A stretch of 64,000 bases of DNA, from positions 15,224,517 through 15,288,516 of the forward strand of contig CM026426.1 in the NCBI GenBank assembly GCA_014871385.1. Reading direction: 5' to 3'. This DNA is from Ceratodon purpureus. Lineage: Eukaryota > Streptophyta > Bryopsida > Pseudoditrichales > Ditrichaceae. Of this stretch, positions 12,884-23,842 are shown piece after piece. Positions within the stretch are counted from its first letter, which is position 1. The number at the start of each line of letters is the position of its first letter. The position numbers and the translations under genes were made by a program. The notes beneath the pieces were generated by a model. That model made no database searches, was not told the origin of the DNA, and saw nothing but the letters and a program-made list of their open reading frames with translations.

Positions 12884-14520
12884 GATTTGCTTCTTAGGTA
12901 GGAAAGGCTATGGAGATTTAGGCTGTTCCTGTGGAGTTCAAATTTTACTCGTCCTAGAGGTTTTGTAAGGATGTCTGCTGGCTGTTGCGATGTACTAATA
13001 AACTTCAAGCCTATTTCCCCCTCGAGTACACGCTCTCTTATAAAGTGGTGGTGGATTTCTATGTGTTTGCTACGGGCATGGAAGACAGGGTTTTTCGCCA
13101 ATTTAATGGCGCTCTGGTTGTCACAGTAGACTTGTACTGAGGGTTCTAGGTGTGATTGAATGTCTGTATTGGCATGATGAACTGAAACGGGTACTTGCGG
13201 GAGAAGGCGTAGCTCTTGGAGGAGGCGAGAAATCCATACAGCTTCCTGGACTCCGTCACTCAGGGAGCGATACTCAGACTCAGTGCTGGAGCGTGAGATC
13301 GTGAGCTGTCGTTTACTTTGCCAGCTTAGGGGTGCACCCGCAGCGGTCATGAGGTAAGCTCCCACACTTCTCCTTGTATCCGGGCATGTGCCCCAGTCAG
13401 CATCAGTGTAGCCTCGGATTTCAAATTTCTGCTTGTACTGGTAAAGAAGACCATAGTCTAGAGTTCCCTTTAGGTACCTTAGGATATGATGAGCAGAATC
13501 TAAATGGCTTTGTTGAGGACAGGACATATAGGAAGCTATTCTATTGACTGCATAGGAAATGTCTGGCCGAGAGATTGTGAGGAAGATGAGTTTACCCACT
13601 AGTTTAGAGTAATAGGTAGAGTCTATGTTAGGAGTTCCTGTGTGAGAGGTAAGAACCTGACCTGCTGGAAGTGCGACTTTCGCAGGTTGAAACGAGGATG
13701 GCAGAAATTCTGCGACGATGGAGGCAGCGTAGTCTCGCTGGTGCAGGAATATGCCCTGAGGTATGTATTCAAACATAACTCCCAAATATTTTGAAATTCT
13801 GCCGAGGTCAGTCATCTCGAAGGTCTTTTGTAGATATTGTTTTATCCAGGTTATAAGGCTTGGACAGCTACCTGTAATGAACAAGTCATCAACGTATAAC
13901 ATTACTAATAGAATGTTGCTATTTTGATGCAGATAATAGAGATTTGGGTCGAAGGAGCTCCTGCTGAGACCTATGTCGCGAAGAGAACCATCGATGCGGT
14001 CGTACCACGCCCGTGGTGACTGTTTTAGTCCGTAGAGGGAGCGGATAAGTTTGCAGACCTTCGTTTCTTGTCCTGGCACCTCGAAACCGGGGGGCTGTTT
14101 CATATAAACCTGCTCTTTCAAGATTCCGTGAAGAAAGGCAGTCCGGACATCCATGTGGTGGATGTCCCAGCCATGACTCGCTGCGAGGGCAATAGAGGTA
14201 CGTATTGTTACCCATTTGATGACTGGCGCGAAAGTTTCATCATAATCCAATCCTGGTCGTTGTTCAAAACCACGAGCTACTAATCTTGCTTTATGGATCA
14301 CAGGTGTCTTAGCAGGTCCCTGCTTGGTGCAAAAAACCCAACGGCACGTGATCGGTTTCACACCTTCAGGTAGGCTCTCCAAACTCCATGTATTGTTGCG
14401 GTAAATACTCTCCATTTCTTCTTTCATAGCAGTGTACCACCGTGGGTCTTGGAGTGCTTGTTTGAACGTGGGTTCAGAAGTCGAGTCACCGCTGTCGCCA
14501 ATGGAATGCTCTGATACCAT
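12880..14520 (-). CDS. Copia reverse transcriptase-RNase H, pol C-terminal part only
   Basis: An open frame of 546 codons. After about 20 residues read from the primer-site region it enters the copia RT domain (FKQALQDPRWYTAMKEEM, CRWVFCTKQ, KARLVARGFEQRPGLDYDETF, HHMDVRTAFLHG). It has the catalytic YVDD in LLVMLYVDDLFITG, then SRPDISYAVNRIASYM. The RNase H part follows (YTDADWGTCPDTRRSVGAYL, SSTESEYRSL, VYCDNQSAIKLAKNPVFHAR, HHFIRE) and the usual tail with PADILTKPL. All motifs of an active RT are present and no stop or frameshift is seen. Normally this is the C-terminal half of a gag-pol polyprotein; here gag, protease and integrase are gone and the frame starts with the ATG at the LTR junction. 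Its TAA overlaps the stop codon of the antisense gene at 12154-12883. Confidence 0.93.
   Translation of the reverse strand: MVSEHSIGDSGDSTSEPTFKQALQDPRWYTAMKEEMESIYRNNTWSLESLPEGVKPITCRWVFCTKQGPAKTPVIHKARLVARGFEQRPGLDYDETFAPVIKWVTIRTSIALAASHGWDIHHMDVRTAFLHGILKEQVYMKQPPGFEVPGQETKVCKLIRSLYGLKQSPRAWYDRIDGSLRDIGLSRSSFDPNLYYLHQNSNILLVMLYVDDLFITGSCPSLITWIKQYLQKTFEMTDLGRISKYLGVMFEYIPQGIFLHQRDYAASIVAEFLPSSFQPAKVALPAGQVLTSHTGTPNIDSTYYSKLVGKLIFLTISRPDISYAVNRIASYMSCPQQSHLDSAHHILRYLKGTLDYGLLYQYKQKFEIRGYTDADWGTCPDTRRSVGAYLMTAAGAPLSWQSKRQLTISRSSTESEYRSLSDGVQEAVWISRLLQELRLLPQVPVSVHHANTDIQSHLEPSVQVYCDNQSAIKLAKNPVFHARSKHIEIHHHFIRERVLEGEIGLKFISTSQQPADILTKPLGRVKFELHRNSLNLHSLSYLRSKS
14508..14519 (-). promoter_or_regulatory. 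Primer binding site for initiator Met tRNA
   Basis: On the minus strand the bases TGGTATCAGAGC directly follow the LTR. This is the standard plant Ty1-copia primer site, complementary to the 3' end of initiator methionine tRNA, where minus-strand DNA synthesis starts. Confidence 0.95.
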
Positions 14521-14661
14521 GTTGGCACAAAAGAGATAAGCTCTGAAGAGAGATTGATCATTGTACGAAGTGAATAAATACAGGTTTAGCCGGAGGCTGT
14601 GTTAACCTAAACCTAATTCTATAATTAGAGTTAAAACCCTAATGGATGTAAAGTGTGAACA
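14520..14661 (-). repeat. LTR (5' LTR in element orientation)
   Basis: Identical partner of the LTR at 11938-12079. Its inner edge abuts the primer binding site, and the ATG that opens the RT frame is formed exactly at the LTR/primer-site junction: the last LTR base is the A. Confidence 0.95.
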
Positions 14662-17600
14662 ATCAGCGGGCCAACGTACCGAATCCGATGTCGAAGATGT
14701 CGAAGTTGCCGATTCAGTTCAGAAAACGAAGCGAGGAATGATTTTGCCTTTCCAACCGCTATCAATCTCATTCGATGATGTCAGTTACTTCGTCGACATG
14801 CCTGCTGTAAGTCTAATCCCCGACCTCACCCAAATTTTCATCACACTTCAAGCAACACTAATCTTCACATGGTAACCAAATCTTTGAGGTGCATTTGTCC
14901 TCATGGGCATTACATACTCGACAACTAAATGTGCAGGAAATGAAGTCAGCCGAAGTGACGGAGACTAAGTTGCAGCTACTCAACAAAATCACGGGGTCTT
15001 TTCGACCAGGTATACTTACGGCCTTGGTCGGAGTTAGCGGTGCCGGGTAAGCTTCAAACTCTTGATCCTTTTCATTTCACCGCAATTCTTCAAGGTGTAT
15101 GTTTCAAGCAATGTTTCTTCAACCAGACTTGATCAGTAGCAAGGTTAATGTATATGCAAGTCTTAGCTGGATTTATTACATAGAGTGATGTGATAATTCG
15201 AAGACACTGCAAAAGGGTGAACTTAGACTTTTGTTTCCTTGATCACTCATTACTACATGAAAGTTTATGATTTACTCATAATCTGAATCCGACATTTTGA
15301 TTATTCAGGAAGTCGACGCTTATGGATGTGCTAGCAGGACGAAAAACAGGTGGTTACATCGAGGGCGATATCCGCATCTCAGGATACCCGAAGAACCAAA
15401 AAACCTTTGCGCGTATATCAGGTTACTGCGAGCAAAATGACATACACTCTCCACAGGTGACAGTCCGGGAGTCTCTCATCTACTCAGCTTGGCTTCGGTT
15501 AGGATTCGACGTTGACGACGAGAGCAAAATGGTGAGTATTCCATCACACATCATCTTCTCTTATCATCGTATGAATATTTTCAGTTGATATTTACAGGTT
15601 GAACGTTACTCAATTCAGCAAGCAATCGTAAAATTTTCTTCATTTTATACTGTCTGTCAAGGTAATATTTATTTGAATGTTTACTCTCATATCATTTTTA
15701 GCAGAAGGGTTATAAATTGTTGTTATTTTATAAAGCTTTTCTGTGTTTCCAAGCCTTTGTGGACGAAGTCTTGGAGTCGGTGGAGCTGACGGCGCTGGAG
15801 AATGCGCTTGTTGGGGTGCCTGGCATCACGGGGTTGTCAACAGAGCAGAGGAAAAGGCTGACGATTGCGGTGGAGCTGGTTGCGAATCCGTCAATCATTT
15901 TCATGGACGAGCTCACGAGTGGGCTGGATGCGCGAGCGGCTGCCATTGTGATGCGGTGTGTGCGCAACACGGTGGACACCGGTCGAACTGTTGTGTGCAC
16001 CATCCATCAACCGAGCATTGACATCTTTGAGGCCTTTGATGAGGTATGCAAGTGTCAAATTATTTTATATGTTTGTCCATGTTTGGTTGTGAGATTGCAG
16101 ATTAGTGGAAGATGATTGGTACCTTGTTCTTCTTAGATCCATCTGTTGTAACAATATTCTTGATTGCTGTTTGGTTCCGTCTTTCACTTCTTTTTTATCT
16201 GTTGGATGAGCAGCTTTTGTTGATGAAGCGAGGTGGGCAAGTCATCTATGCAGGCGAATTGGGTCACAGTTCAGTAAACTTGTCGAGTATTTTGAGGTAG
16301 GTACCTCCTTCAAATTGATATCGGTACATGTTACATAATTACGAACAATCATGCAGTGGAAGTAGAAATTGACAGGATAGTCTGTTGAACGGTATTCTTC
16401 GTGCATTTTCATTATGCCAAACGTGCATAGATTGTACGAATTGTGGTCCGTTCAAGTCATTTCTGACTGTCAAAAGTACTCCTGTCAAAATTCTTTTCGT
16501 AGACCTAATTAAACCAAGTTTCGGCACTGTCTGTGAAGGGAATCCCTGGAGTCTCCAAAAACACGGAGGGGTACAATCCTGCAACATGGATGTTGGACGT
16601 GACCAATGTTGAAGTGGAGGCACAGCTTGGAGTGGACTTGGCAGATATTTATCGGAAGTCCGACCTTTACCAGTACGATTCTACAAAACCACACTTATCA
16701 TTGTCAAGATAAACCTGAACTTTCATGCTAATTGAAACGGATAGAGAAGGTATTCTTCTCTTAAATCAACAGCTACGTGTGTGTATCTGGTTCTGTTTAA
16801 GTGAATATGATCTATCGTTAACCATGGTGTTATTGAGCAGGCGTAACAAAACTCTTGTGAACGATCTGCGTGTCCCAGCCCCGGGATCAAACGACGTTCA
16901 CTTCCCAACAGAGTTTCCTCTGTCGTTCATCCAGCAGCTATGGTGCATTCTTTGGAAGCAAAACTTGACGTATTGGAGGAGCCCAGATTACAATCTCGTC
17001 CGATATGGCTTCTCGTTCTTCACTGCGCTCATTTGTGGAAGCATCTTCTGGGGTGTTGGACAAAAATTGTAAGCTCCAAATCTTAATATGATCCAAATGC
17101 AATACGAAGCCATACCCAAGTGATGCTTGAATTTGATGTTGTTGCTCTTGTTCTTATGACCAACTTGTCTGTTGCAGCTCAAAGTCTTCGGATCTGGTCA
17201 TCACCATGGGTGCATTATACGGATCAACGCTGTTCATATGCTTCAACAATGCCGGCACAGTGCAGGCGATGGTGAACCGTCCACTACAAAGAAAAGGCAG
17301 CCGGGATGTACTCTGCAATTCCGTATGCATTGGCACAGGTATCTACTTCTCCATCCTCGCCATTTTTTTACAATGGTTCATAAACTCCTCAAACAAGACA
17401 TAATTCTTTGAATTGAACCAGGTATTGATCGAGGTTCCATATGTGCTGGTGCAAGCAACCTTGTATGGACTCATCACATACTCAATGCTACAATTCCAAT
17501 GGACAGCGGCAAAATTCTTCTGGTACCTCTACATATTATTTATCAGCTTCCTCATCTACACATTCTACCGAATGATGATGGTGGCCATCACTCCGAACTT

Positions 17601-17745
17601 CATCCTGGCGTCCATCTGCAGCGCTTTCTTCTACACGCTCTTCAACCTCTTCACCGGCTTCCTGATTCCACGCCCCGTAAGCCCAACCCACTTGCAAAAC
17701 CTCTTCAAGATTCTTTTCCCGTACTCTGCAATGGTCATCCGAAAC

Positions 17746-17782
17746 CTTAAACCCTAAACCCTGAAACCCTATACCCTAAACT
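17746..17782 (+). repeat. Degenerate plant telomere-like repeat in an intron
   Basis: Several copies of CCCTAAA and one-base variants follow one another inside the penultimate intron of the ABCG pseudogene. This is the plant-type telomere unit (TTTAGGG on the other strand) as a short interstitial tract. Confidence 0.7.
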
Positions 17783-18088
17783 GATCCAAATTGGTTGTGA
17801 TGATTGAATGTGCAGGATATTCCGCCATGGTGGATCTGGTACTACTGGTTTTGTCCCTTGGCATGGACCATCTACGGCCTTGTGGTGTCCCAATTCGGTG
17901 ATTACTCGGGTCCAATGGAGGTGGTTGGATCCACAGTTCCAACAACAATCCAGGGATATCTTTGCCATACCTTCGGCTTTCGGCATGACTTTCTCGCTGC
18001 CGTGGGGCCTGTTCTTGTCCTCTGGATGATGCTCTTCGCCGGCATCTTCATCTTCGCAATCAAGTTCCTCAATTTCCAACGTCGGTGA

Positions 18089-19665
18089 TGAGCAAGTTGT
18101 CTCTGTAGTGTTGCTTAGCCTTACATGATAAAATGTAATTGAAATGTAGGCTTTTGTACAGGAAACAGAGCAGATAAGGCTTCGTCTGGAGATTACAGCT
18201 TCATGCTTTGCTCTGTTAGAGATGAATCAATGAATTATTGAGGATTTTGTTGCAGTCCACGTTAGACATAATTTCTGTTGCACAACAAGCAATACACTAC
18301 TTTTGGCTAATAGCACCACTTACACTTAACCATTTACTCATGGTTATGTTTTTTACTTAAAATAAATAATTTTACCAAGAATTAAGATATTGATATTATT
18401 CAAGTGGAATAACCATCATCTATATCTATAGTAGAATCCATTTGGGTGAATTTTAGTTCTCAATGGACCCTTGAGAGAGCTCAAAGCTCAAGCCAAAATA
18501 TTTTGAAAAAGTTCCAAAAAATGTTGCAAAAAAGCTAATAGGATAAGCCCAAATTTGGCTCCTCCGCATTGTTGTCGAACATGTTTGCGGCTACTCTCCT
18601 TGATCGTCTACCTGAGTGCCAAATCCTAAGGAGCGCGAAGTTTCAGTTTGGATGTTCTTGGATCTAGCGCCTCAAGGAAACACTAATTCACTTGGAGTTC
18701 ATTAGCTTGCCAACAGCAAGGATACTTTTTCCCCGAGACACGGGTCCTACATACTAGTATATATACACAAAAAGTTAGAATGTTTATTTTACATGAAAAT
18801 TATAATACTTAAACTGGAAGTCCGGGTATATAAAACGGGGACACGTTCTGCACCATTTGGAACCCTAGTCCTATGAGTCTCTCCACTTCTCTTGAAGCTC
18901 TCTGCAAATCAAAGAAGTAGTCAAATTTGCTTGACTTTGAATATAAAATTGTTGAGGTAACCTCGGGAGTGAGTGCGGGGACTACTGGTTTAAGTGGGAT
19001 CATAACACTTACGCAAAAGTGGTGATGCCAGCAAGTGTAGTTCAATGTGTAACTTTTTTTTTTGGGACACAAACAAGAACTTTATTACCTGTTGCAAATA
19101 ATGGTACAGATGCCAAGCACGAAGCTAGTAAGAAAGAATAGATTTTAAAAAGTAACTATCAAAGTTCAAACGAAACTCCCAACCTGTGGAGGTTGAAGGT
19201 TCCAAGTCATAGTGCAGCGAAGCTATCTTCTGAGTAGCGAGCGGGAGCAGAGAGCAATGGAGGCGTTTTTGACCAAAAAAAAAAATTTTGAAAAACACTA
19301 CGTTTTTTAACATTTTTTGGAAATTTTGGGAATTTTTGACAAAATTAGAGATAAATTACTAAAATTAGTAAAGGACCTATCACCGTGGATTTCTGTGGTT
19401 TTCTGGATATTTTTGTCAAAAAAGTTAAATATAGAAAAAAAATTCATCCAATATACACTAAATTTACTAAAATGCTGATCACTTTACAATAATTTTTTAC
19501 CCAATTTCTACGAAATTCCATGAATTTTTTTAATATCAAATTTTTTAAAAAAAAGAAAATTCGATCACAAGTGCATTCAGGAAAGCACCCAATGGTGACG
19601 CGTAGAGCTTGTCATTTCCCGTGTTAAGGTAACAACACAACTATATCCAGGATACGGAATAGTCG
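18089..19665. other. No recognised gene; AT-rich 3' flank
   Basis: Contains the 3' flank of the ABCG pseudogene and AT-rich sequence with several A or T runs. No coding frame or transposon terminus was recognised. Confidence 0.5.
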
Positions 19666-22600
19666 TTACCCTGTAATACCGCAATCGTCCATGAGAGCGG
19701 CGCTTTCCCACTTGTTACGGTGCTCCACAGTTGGGGCATCAGAGTTCCTGCGAATGGAATGCCCACCTCGGAGCGTTGGGTGTGCATTAGGATCCGCTCG
19801 TGCCTTGAAATGGGATCTCGGAAGAGGCCAGTTACAAGCTGCTTGGAATTGGCGGCGTGGTGATAGAGCGCCACACTGTTGCAATTGGAAACTTGCTTCT
19901 TCCAGGGAGAGTACCTCCTGTCGAGTGAGATTGGTTCCAATTTTGACTGGCCATACCACAGGAATTCCCGGCCAATCCACAACAAATGACTTAAGACCCC
20001 CCTTCACGCATCGATTGATATCATCAGAGCAAAACCAAAACTCCGCTGCAGTCAAGCGTCTAGTGTGGAAGTCCTTCTTCTGTCCGGAATATGTAGGTGC
20101 CGCTGTACCCCGAGCTCCCTTCGAAATCTTAGCGTCGCACTTCTTACGAGTCTGCGCCTGAAGTGCTTGACATTTTCGTCCAGACCGGTTTGAAAGGCGA
20201 GCAATGTGCCACTTGGATGGATCACACTCTGACTCTTGCACGGACGTGGTGTGCTGTACACCACACGTTGGATCCAAAAGAGCCTCCTGAATCCGCGCCC
20301 TTGTTGACCGAGTCCCCATCGCAGGAATTGAATAATTGACCGTATCGGAGCCGTGAGAGTCATGGGCTGAACCAGGAGGAAGATCAAGCTTCCTCTTCAT
20401 AGATCCGAAAATCTCAACTCTCTCGAGTCCCTTCTCCTTCGTTAAAACGTCTGCAGCTCCGGAATACGCCTTCATTGCCTCAGCTATCATTTCCAGGTCT
20501 AAGCTCCGTTGTGCTTGACGGAGGTGGAGCTCTACCTTGTCTAGTCCTTTTCCTCCCCTCCCTCCCTTCAGATATATTCTGTACTAAGTGATCTGTATAA
20601 ACACACGCATCATGTCGTCCACATTTGCAGCGTAGAGGCAGTCGCCTGTGTTACGTGACTGTTGAAGCCACTTGTTGTGTATAGTCTCTGCTAGGTTGCA
20701 CGACGGCATGTCCGCTCTCTCTTCCAGAGATAGGTTCTGCATGGGTAAGTGGAAGTGTGGATGTGAGATGATATATTAGAACATATAATGGTACTCATCA
20801 TTTTGGTAGTTCGGAAGACACTTACAAGTTGCATAGATCCACCCCATTGCCTCTATCTGTAATGTCAGAATACCATCCAATCATTTAGCGCTCGTTTGCT
20901 GCCCTCAGATAGGACACAACCTCCAGATTTCCACCATCCTTGTATGACGTTGTACATGTCCTCGGCCTCGTCTTGAGTCTTTGTGTCCTTCCATTGTTTA
21001 CAAAGAGCTCTCATCTGGTCCTGGCCGTCTGTCTTGATATGAGCTAAGGTGACCCTCTCTAGACATTTCGTCCAGTGAAACAAACACGTCCTAAACCTGT
21101 CTTCCATTTTGTCGTCGATGTTACCATTCCCGTATACCTTGCGTACTGTGTGCCAATTTGCCCCAGCGCTGTCCGCCATGAAGCCCTTGAAGTTAGGTTT
21201 TGGATGTCCATTATCCACCATCACTCCATTCAATTACTCCCAGAAGAGTTCTTTCGCACTCGCATCCTCTGATTGCATGTCACAGTTCGCAATGGTCATC
21301 ACCTTACAGTATTCGCTGTCGTACACGTGGCAAGCCATGGTGCTCCACTTCTTCACGCGCTTCATGTGGTCGAACATTATCCATGAATCTTGCAAGTCTC
21401 CTCCAGGTTGCATGCGCTTCACCAAATCCGTTCCACTGCCCGGCAAATCGACGGACATCTTGAAGATGAAGACTTTCCCCTTAGTTTGGCCTGGAAATCG
21501 TCTATCGTGCACAAACTTGAAGTTATTGTGTTCCTTCAGTCGCATAATGTTGTCGATGAGACCGTTGCCTTGCCAAAGAAACTTCTTCGTACCTGCAACA
21601 AAGTTCCTGACATTGGCATCGGACATCGTCTCGAACTTGTCTATAGCCTCCTCCAACGAAACACTACGAAGATGGTTTTGTCCAGGAGTTGCTCGAATTA
21701 GGTAGTCGGCTAAGAAAATCTTGGATGCGCCCATCACAATTGCCGAATTCTTGGCATTCGAAGTACGGAGGACCTGCTCGCCGATACACTCATAGATATG
21801 GTCTAGTGTATCCTAGCAAGTGCCATCGGAAAGTGGGTGGTCATGAACCCCCAAGTGTATTGCAATGCGTGTGTAATCTCGCTCTCTCGACGTCACATGA
21901 TAAATTTGAGCATCACAAGGCGCTAAACAAACAGGAGGTGTGTGGCACAGCTTGCAAACCAGAGTCAACTAAGGAGGATGCGCCCCGCTTACTGGAATCT
22001 GTGTAGGAGTTAATCCAGCCCACTTTGTTGCATTCACCTTCGCCGGATTCCTGTCAACAAAATCACAAGCAGGATTTGGACATTGCAAATGCCTAGTACA
22101 CAAAGATTTCCGGAATTTCAGTCCAAAATCATTCCTAATGTTGGTGGTCATGGTCTTACACCATGCATGACCATCATATTGTTTTTCCATTCCATCCAGT
22201 ATTGTTTTTCCATTCCATCCATATTGTTTTTCCATTCCATCCATAAATGATGTCGGAATGCCTTCAGGAATCGGAGGCAACTCAAAGATCTTGTCACCGT
22301 TATATGTCAGAGGGAGATACTTAACCTCCACATCCTCTAAGGAGTCTAAGTCAACCAACACAATCTCTGACCGGGACCCTTTGCGCTTTGCCGTCGCTAT
22401 AATTGCATCGAGGATACTACGACGTTTCTTCGTGTTTAGATGAGCTAGGCGGCGACCAGAGGAGATTGACGAAGATCGCCTTAAGCTGCCTATTGGTAAA
22501 GACCGAGTGGAGCCAATACTTGTACGTCGTACAAAGGGGTTGACCTTTGTATCAGCTATATTGATATCTGGGACAATGTCATCGTCAGAATCACTAATGA

Positions 22601-23030
22601 CATGGACCTCAAGATTCTCGACTTTCACTCTCACTAACGCTGGGACTTGGACTGTTGACGTGGAGGATGGAGGAGTCAGAATGACTGTTGACATCGACAT
22701 TTCCGAATCAGACAAACCATAAACCTTAAATGTGCTGCTCGACAAAGTCTAGGAATAACCCTCCTCATCTCTAGACCTGGTCTGCAGAATAGTCTCGCTT
22801 AGTTCTCCGTTATCATCATAAATCTCTCTCTCCACGTACATTGAACCAATTCTAAAGTTGAACCTCAAACTAAGCAGCTGCTCTGGAATGGTAACTGTGC
22901 CGTCCTCCCCTAAGGATGTTGTGAAGGGCGTTGCTCTGCCATGTGCACGTAGAGACGCCATCCTTAAAGCCTGGAAGAAGATGGGAGTGGTATAGTCGTG
23001 CATTACAGAGAACAAGAAGGAAGAGGCCAC
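19666..23030 (-). pseudogene. MULE-like DDE transposase, decayed by in-frame stops
   Basis: From the ATG at 23030 down to 20865 one reading frame stays coherent. It is interrupted only by TAG at 22749-22751, 21969-21971 and 21813-21815 and TAA at 21234-21236, each where Gln would fit. An acidic Ser-rich head and a basic SR-like patch come first. A CPNPACDFVDRNP metal-binding-like motif and a histidine-rich part (GVHDHPLSDGTC) follow. Next is a DDE-like core with LQDSWIMFDHMKRVKKW, KVMTIANCDMQSEDASAKE and FKGFMADSAGANWHTVRKV. The final exon-like frame (20490 down to 19666) holds a coiled coil and FWFCSDDINRCVKGGLKSF. The overall plan and the MADSAGANW motif resemble Mutator-like transposases; the exact family is uncertain. 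The pattern of stops without frameshifts suggests decay by base change. Confidence 0.6.
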
Positions 23031-23842
23031 AGTAGGTGACTTGAAGGAATGAATTGGGGAAGGACTTGGAGCTTCATATACACTAACTCTTCGCTTATAT
23101 TATATTTGTCTTTTTAATATAGTTAGGATGTTAGGTGCATACATGATTCCCTCTGTCAGGTGTCCAGTTTAGGAGGGTTAAATCAAACAGGCATCATGTA
23201 AGTTCTAAATTATGGGTGTCCTAATTCGGGATTATAGACGAAATGTCAGGGTTGAGAAACGACTTTCAGATCCGAGAGTACATGAGTCATTTAAACTATT
23301 TTCCTCCAGATATGATATTTGTGCGTAAGTATTTAGAAGACTTTGCATAAATGTGCCATTAACTGGACACAGTTCCTTTACCATTTACGGAATCTATGTA
23401 CTTAAATAATTGTCAAAGATATTCTAAGAAAGCCCGGTGACGGTGATGGTCAGGAATATGAATGCACTTTCCGATCATTCTGTTGGAAATATTAATTTGG
23501 AATAAAGGTTGTCCACCAAGATTAGAACGGACGAATGAGGATAAGAGCATGTTGATCGAATACGCAAGCAAATGTATTAATATTAAAGCCTTAAAAGGCA
23601 AATCTCCCAACTTTAGATGAAAGTAGAGGCAGCCCAATGTACTTGCGGATCCGAGAGTTGTTCTGTGTAACGTGATATTTTTCTTCAGTTCTTGATAAAT
23701 AGCCCTAAATCCTGGCTAGTGCAAGTTATTACCATATATTTGAGGTTTTTTCCCAATTAAATGGACAGTTTATGATGAAATTGCTTTTATTAATGACATT
23801 TTTAATGTTTTTGGATAGATTATTGCGCATTACAATTGTAAT
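23031..23842. other. No recognised gene; GGATCC palindrome copies
   Basis: Between the divergent MULE-like and methyltransferase-like genes. It contains two loose copies (about 23,262-23,282 and 23,646-23,662) of the GATCCGAGAG-type motif that also recurs at 24-27.5 kb. No promoter element could be named with confidence. Confidence 0.5.

Larger units (their letters stand above)
11938..14661 (-). mobile_element. Young Ty1-copia-type element lacking gag, protease and integrase
   Basis: Two identical 142 bp LTRs (11938-12079, 14520-14661) in TG...CA form bound a 2,440 bp interior. The direct repeat ATCAG flanks both sides (11933-11937, 14662-14666). Read on the minus strand, the left LTR is followed at once by the primer binding site TGGTATCAGAGC, complementary to the 3' end of initiator Met tRNA as in most plant copia elements. 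A purine tract TTGAGAGGGGG precedes the right LTR. The interior keeps an intact RT-RNase H frame but no gag, protease or integrase, so movement would need proteins from a full-length relative. Between RT and the 3' LTR, about 800 bp hold an antisense two-exon gene. The insertion lies in an exon of the ABCG pseudogene in opposite orientation. Confidence 0.95.
9931..18088 (+). pseudogene. PDR-type ABCG transporter, 5'-truncated and frameshifted
   Basis: Full-size PDR transporters are plasma-membrane exporters with layout NBD1-TMD1-NBD2-TMD2. Fourteen exons with GT-AG borders are readable: 9931-10232, 10385-10666, 10806-11377, 11463-11622, 11744-14806 (split by a retrotransposon), 14937-15046, 15310-15531, 15754-16043, 16214-16296, 16539-16672, 16841-17068, 17178-17338, 17422-17676 and 17816-18088. 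The first begins within NBD1 at the Walker B/D-loop ([16 protein letters not shown]); Walker A and the ABC signature of NBD1 are absent. NBD2 keeps Walker A (GVSGAGKST), a signature-like LSTEQRKR and Walker B with DELTSGLD (family: DEPTSGLD). The end FLNFQRR then TGA is the family's usual C-terminus. Reading frame shifts near 11,790-11,810, near 16,270 (before LVEYFE) and near 17,270 (before AAGMYSAIPYALAQ). The exon 7-8 junction is also out of phase as drawn. Confidence 0.9.
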
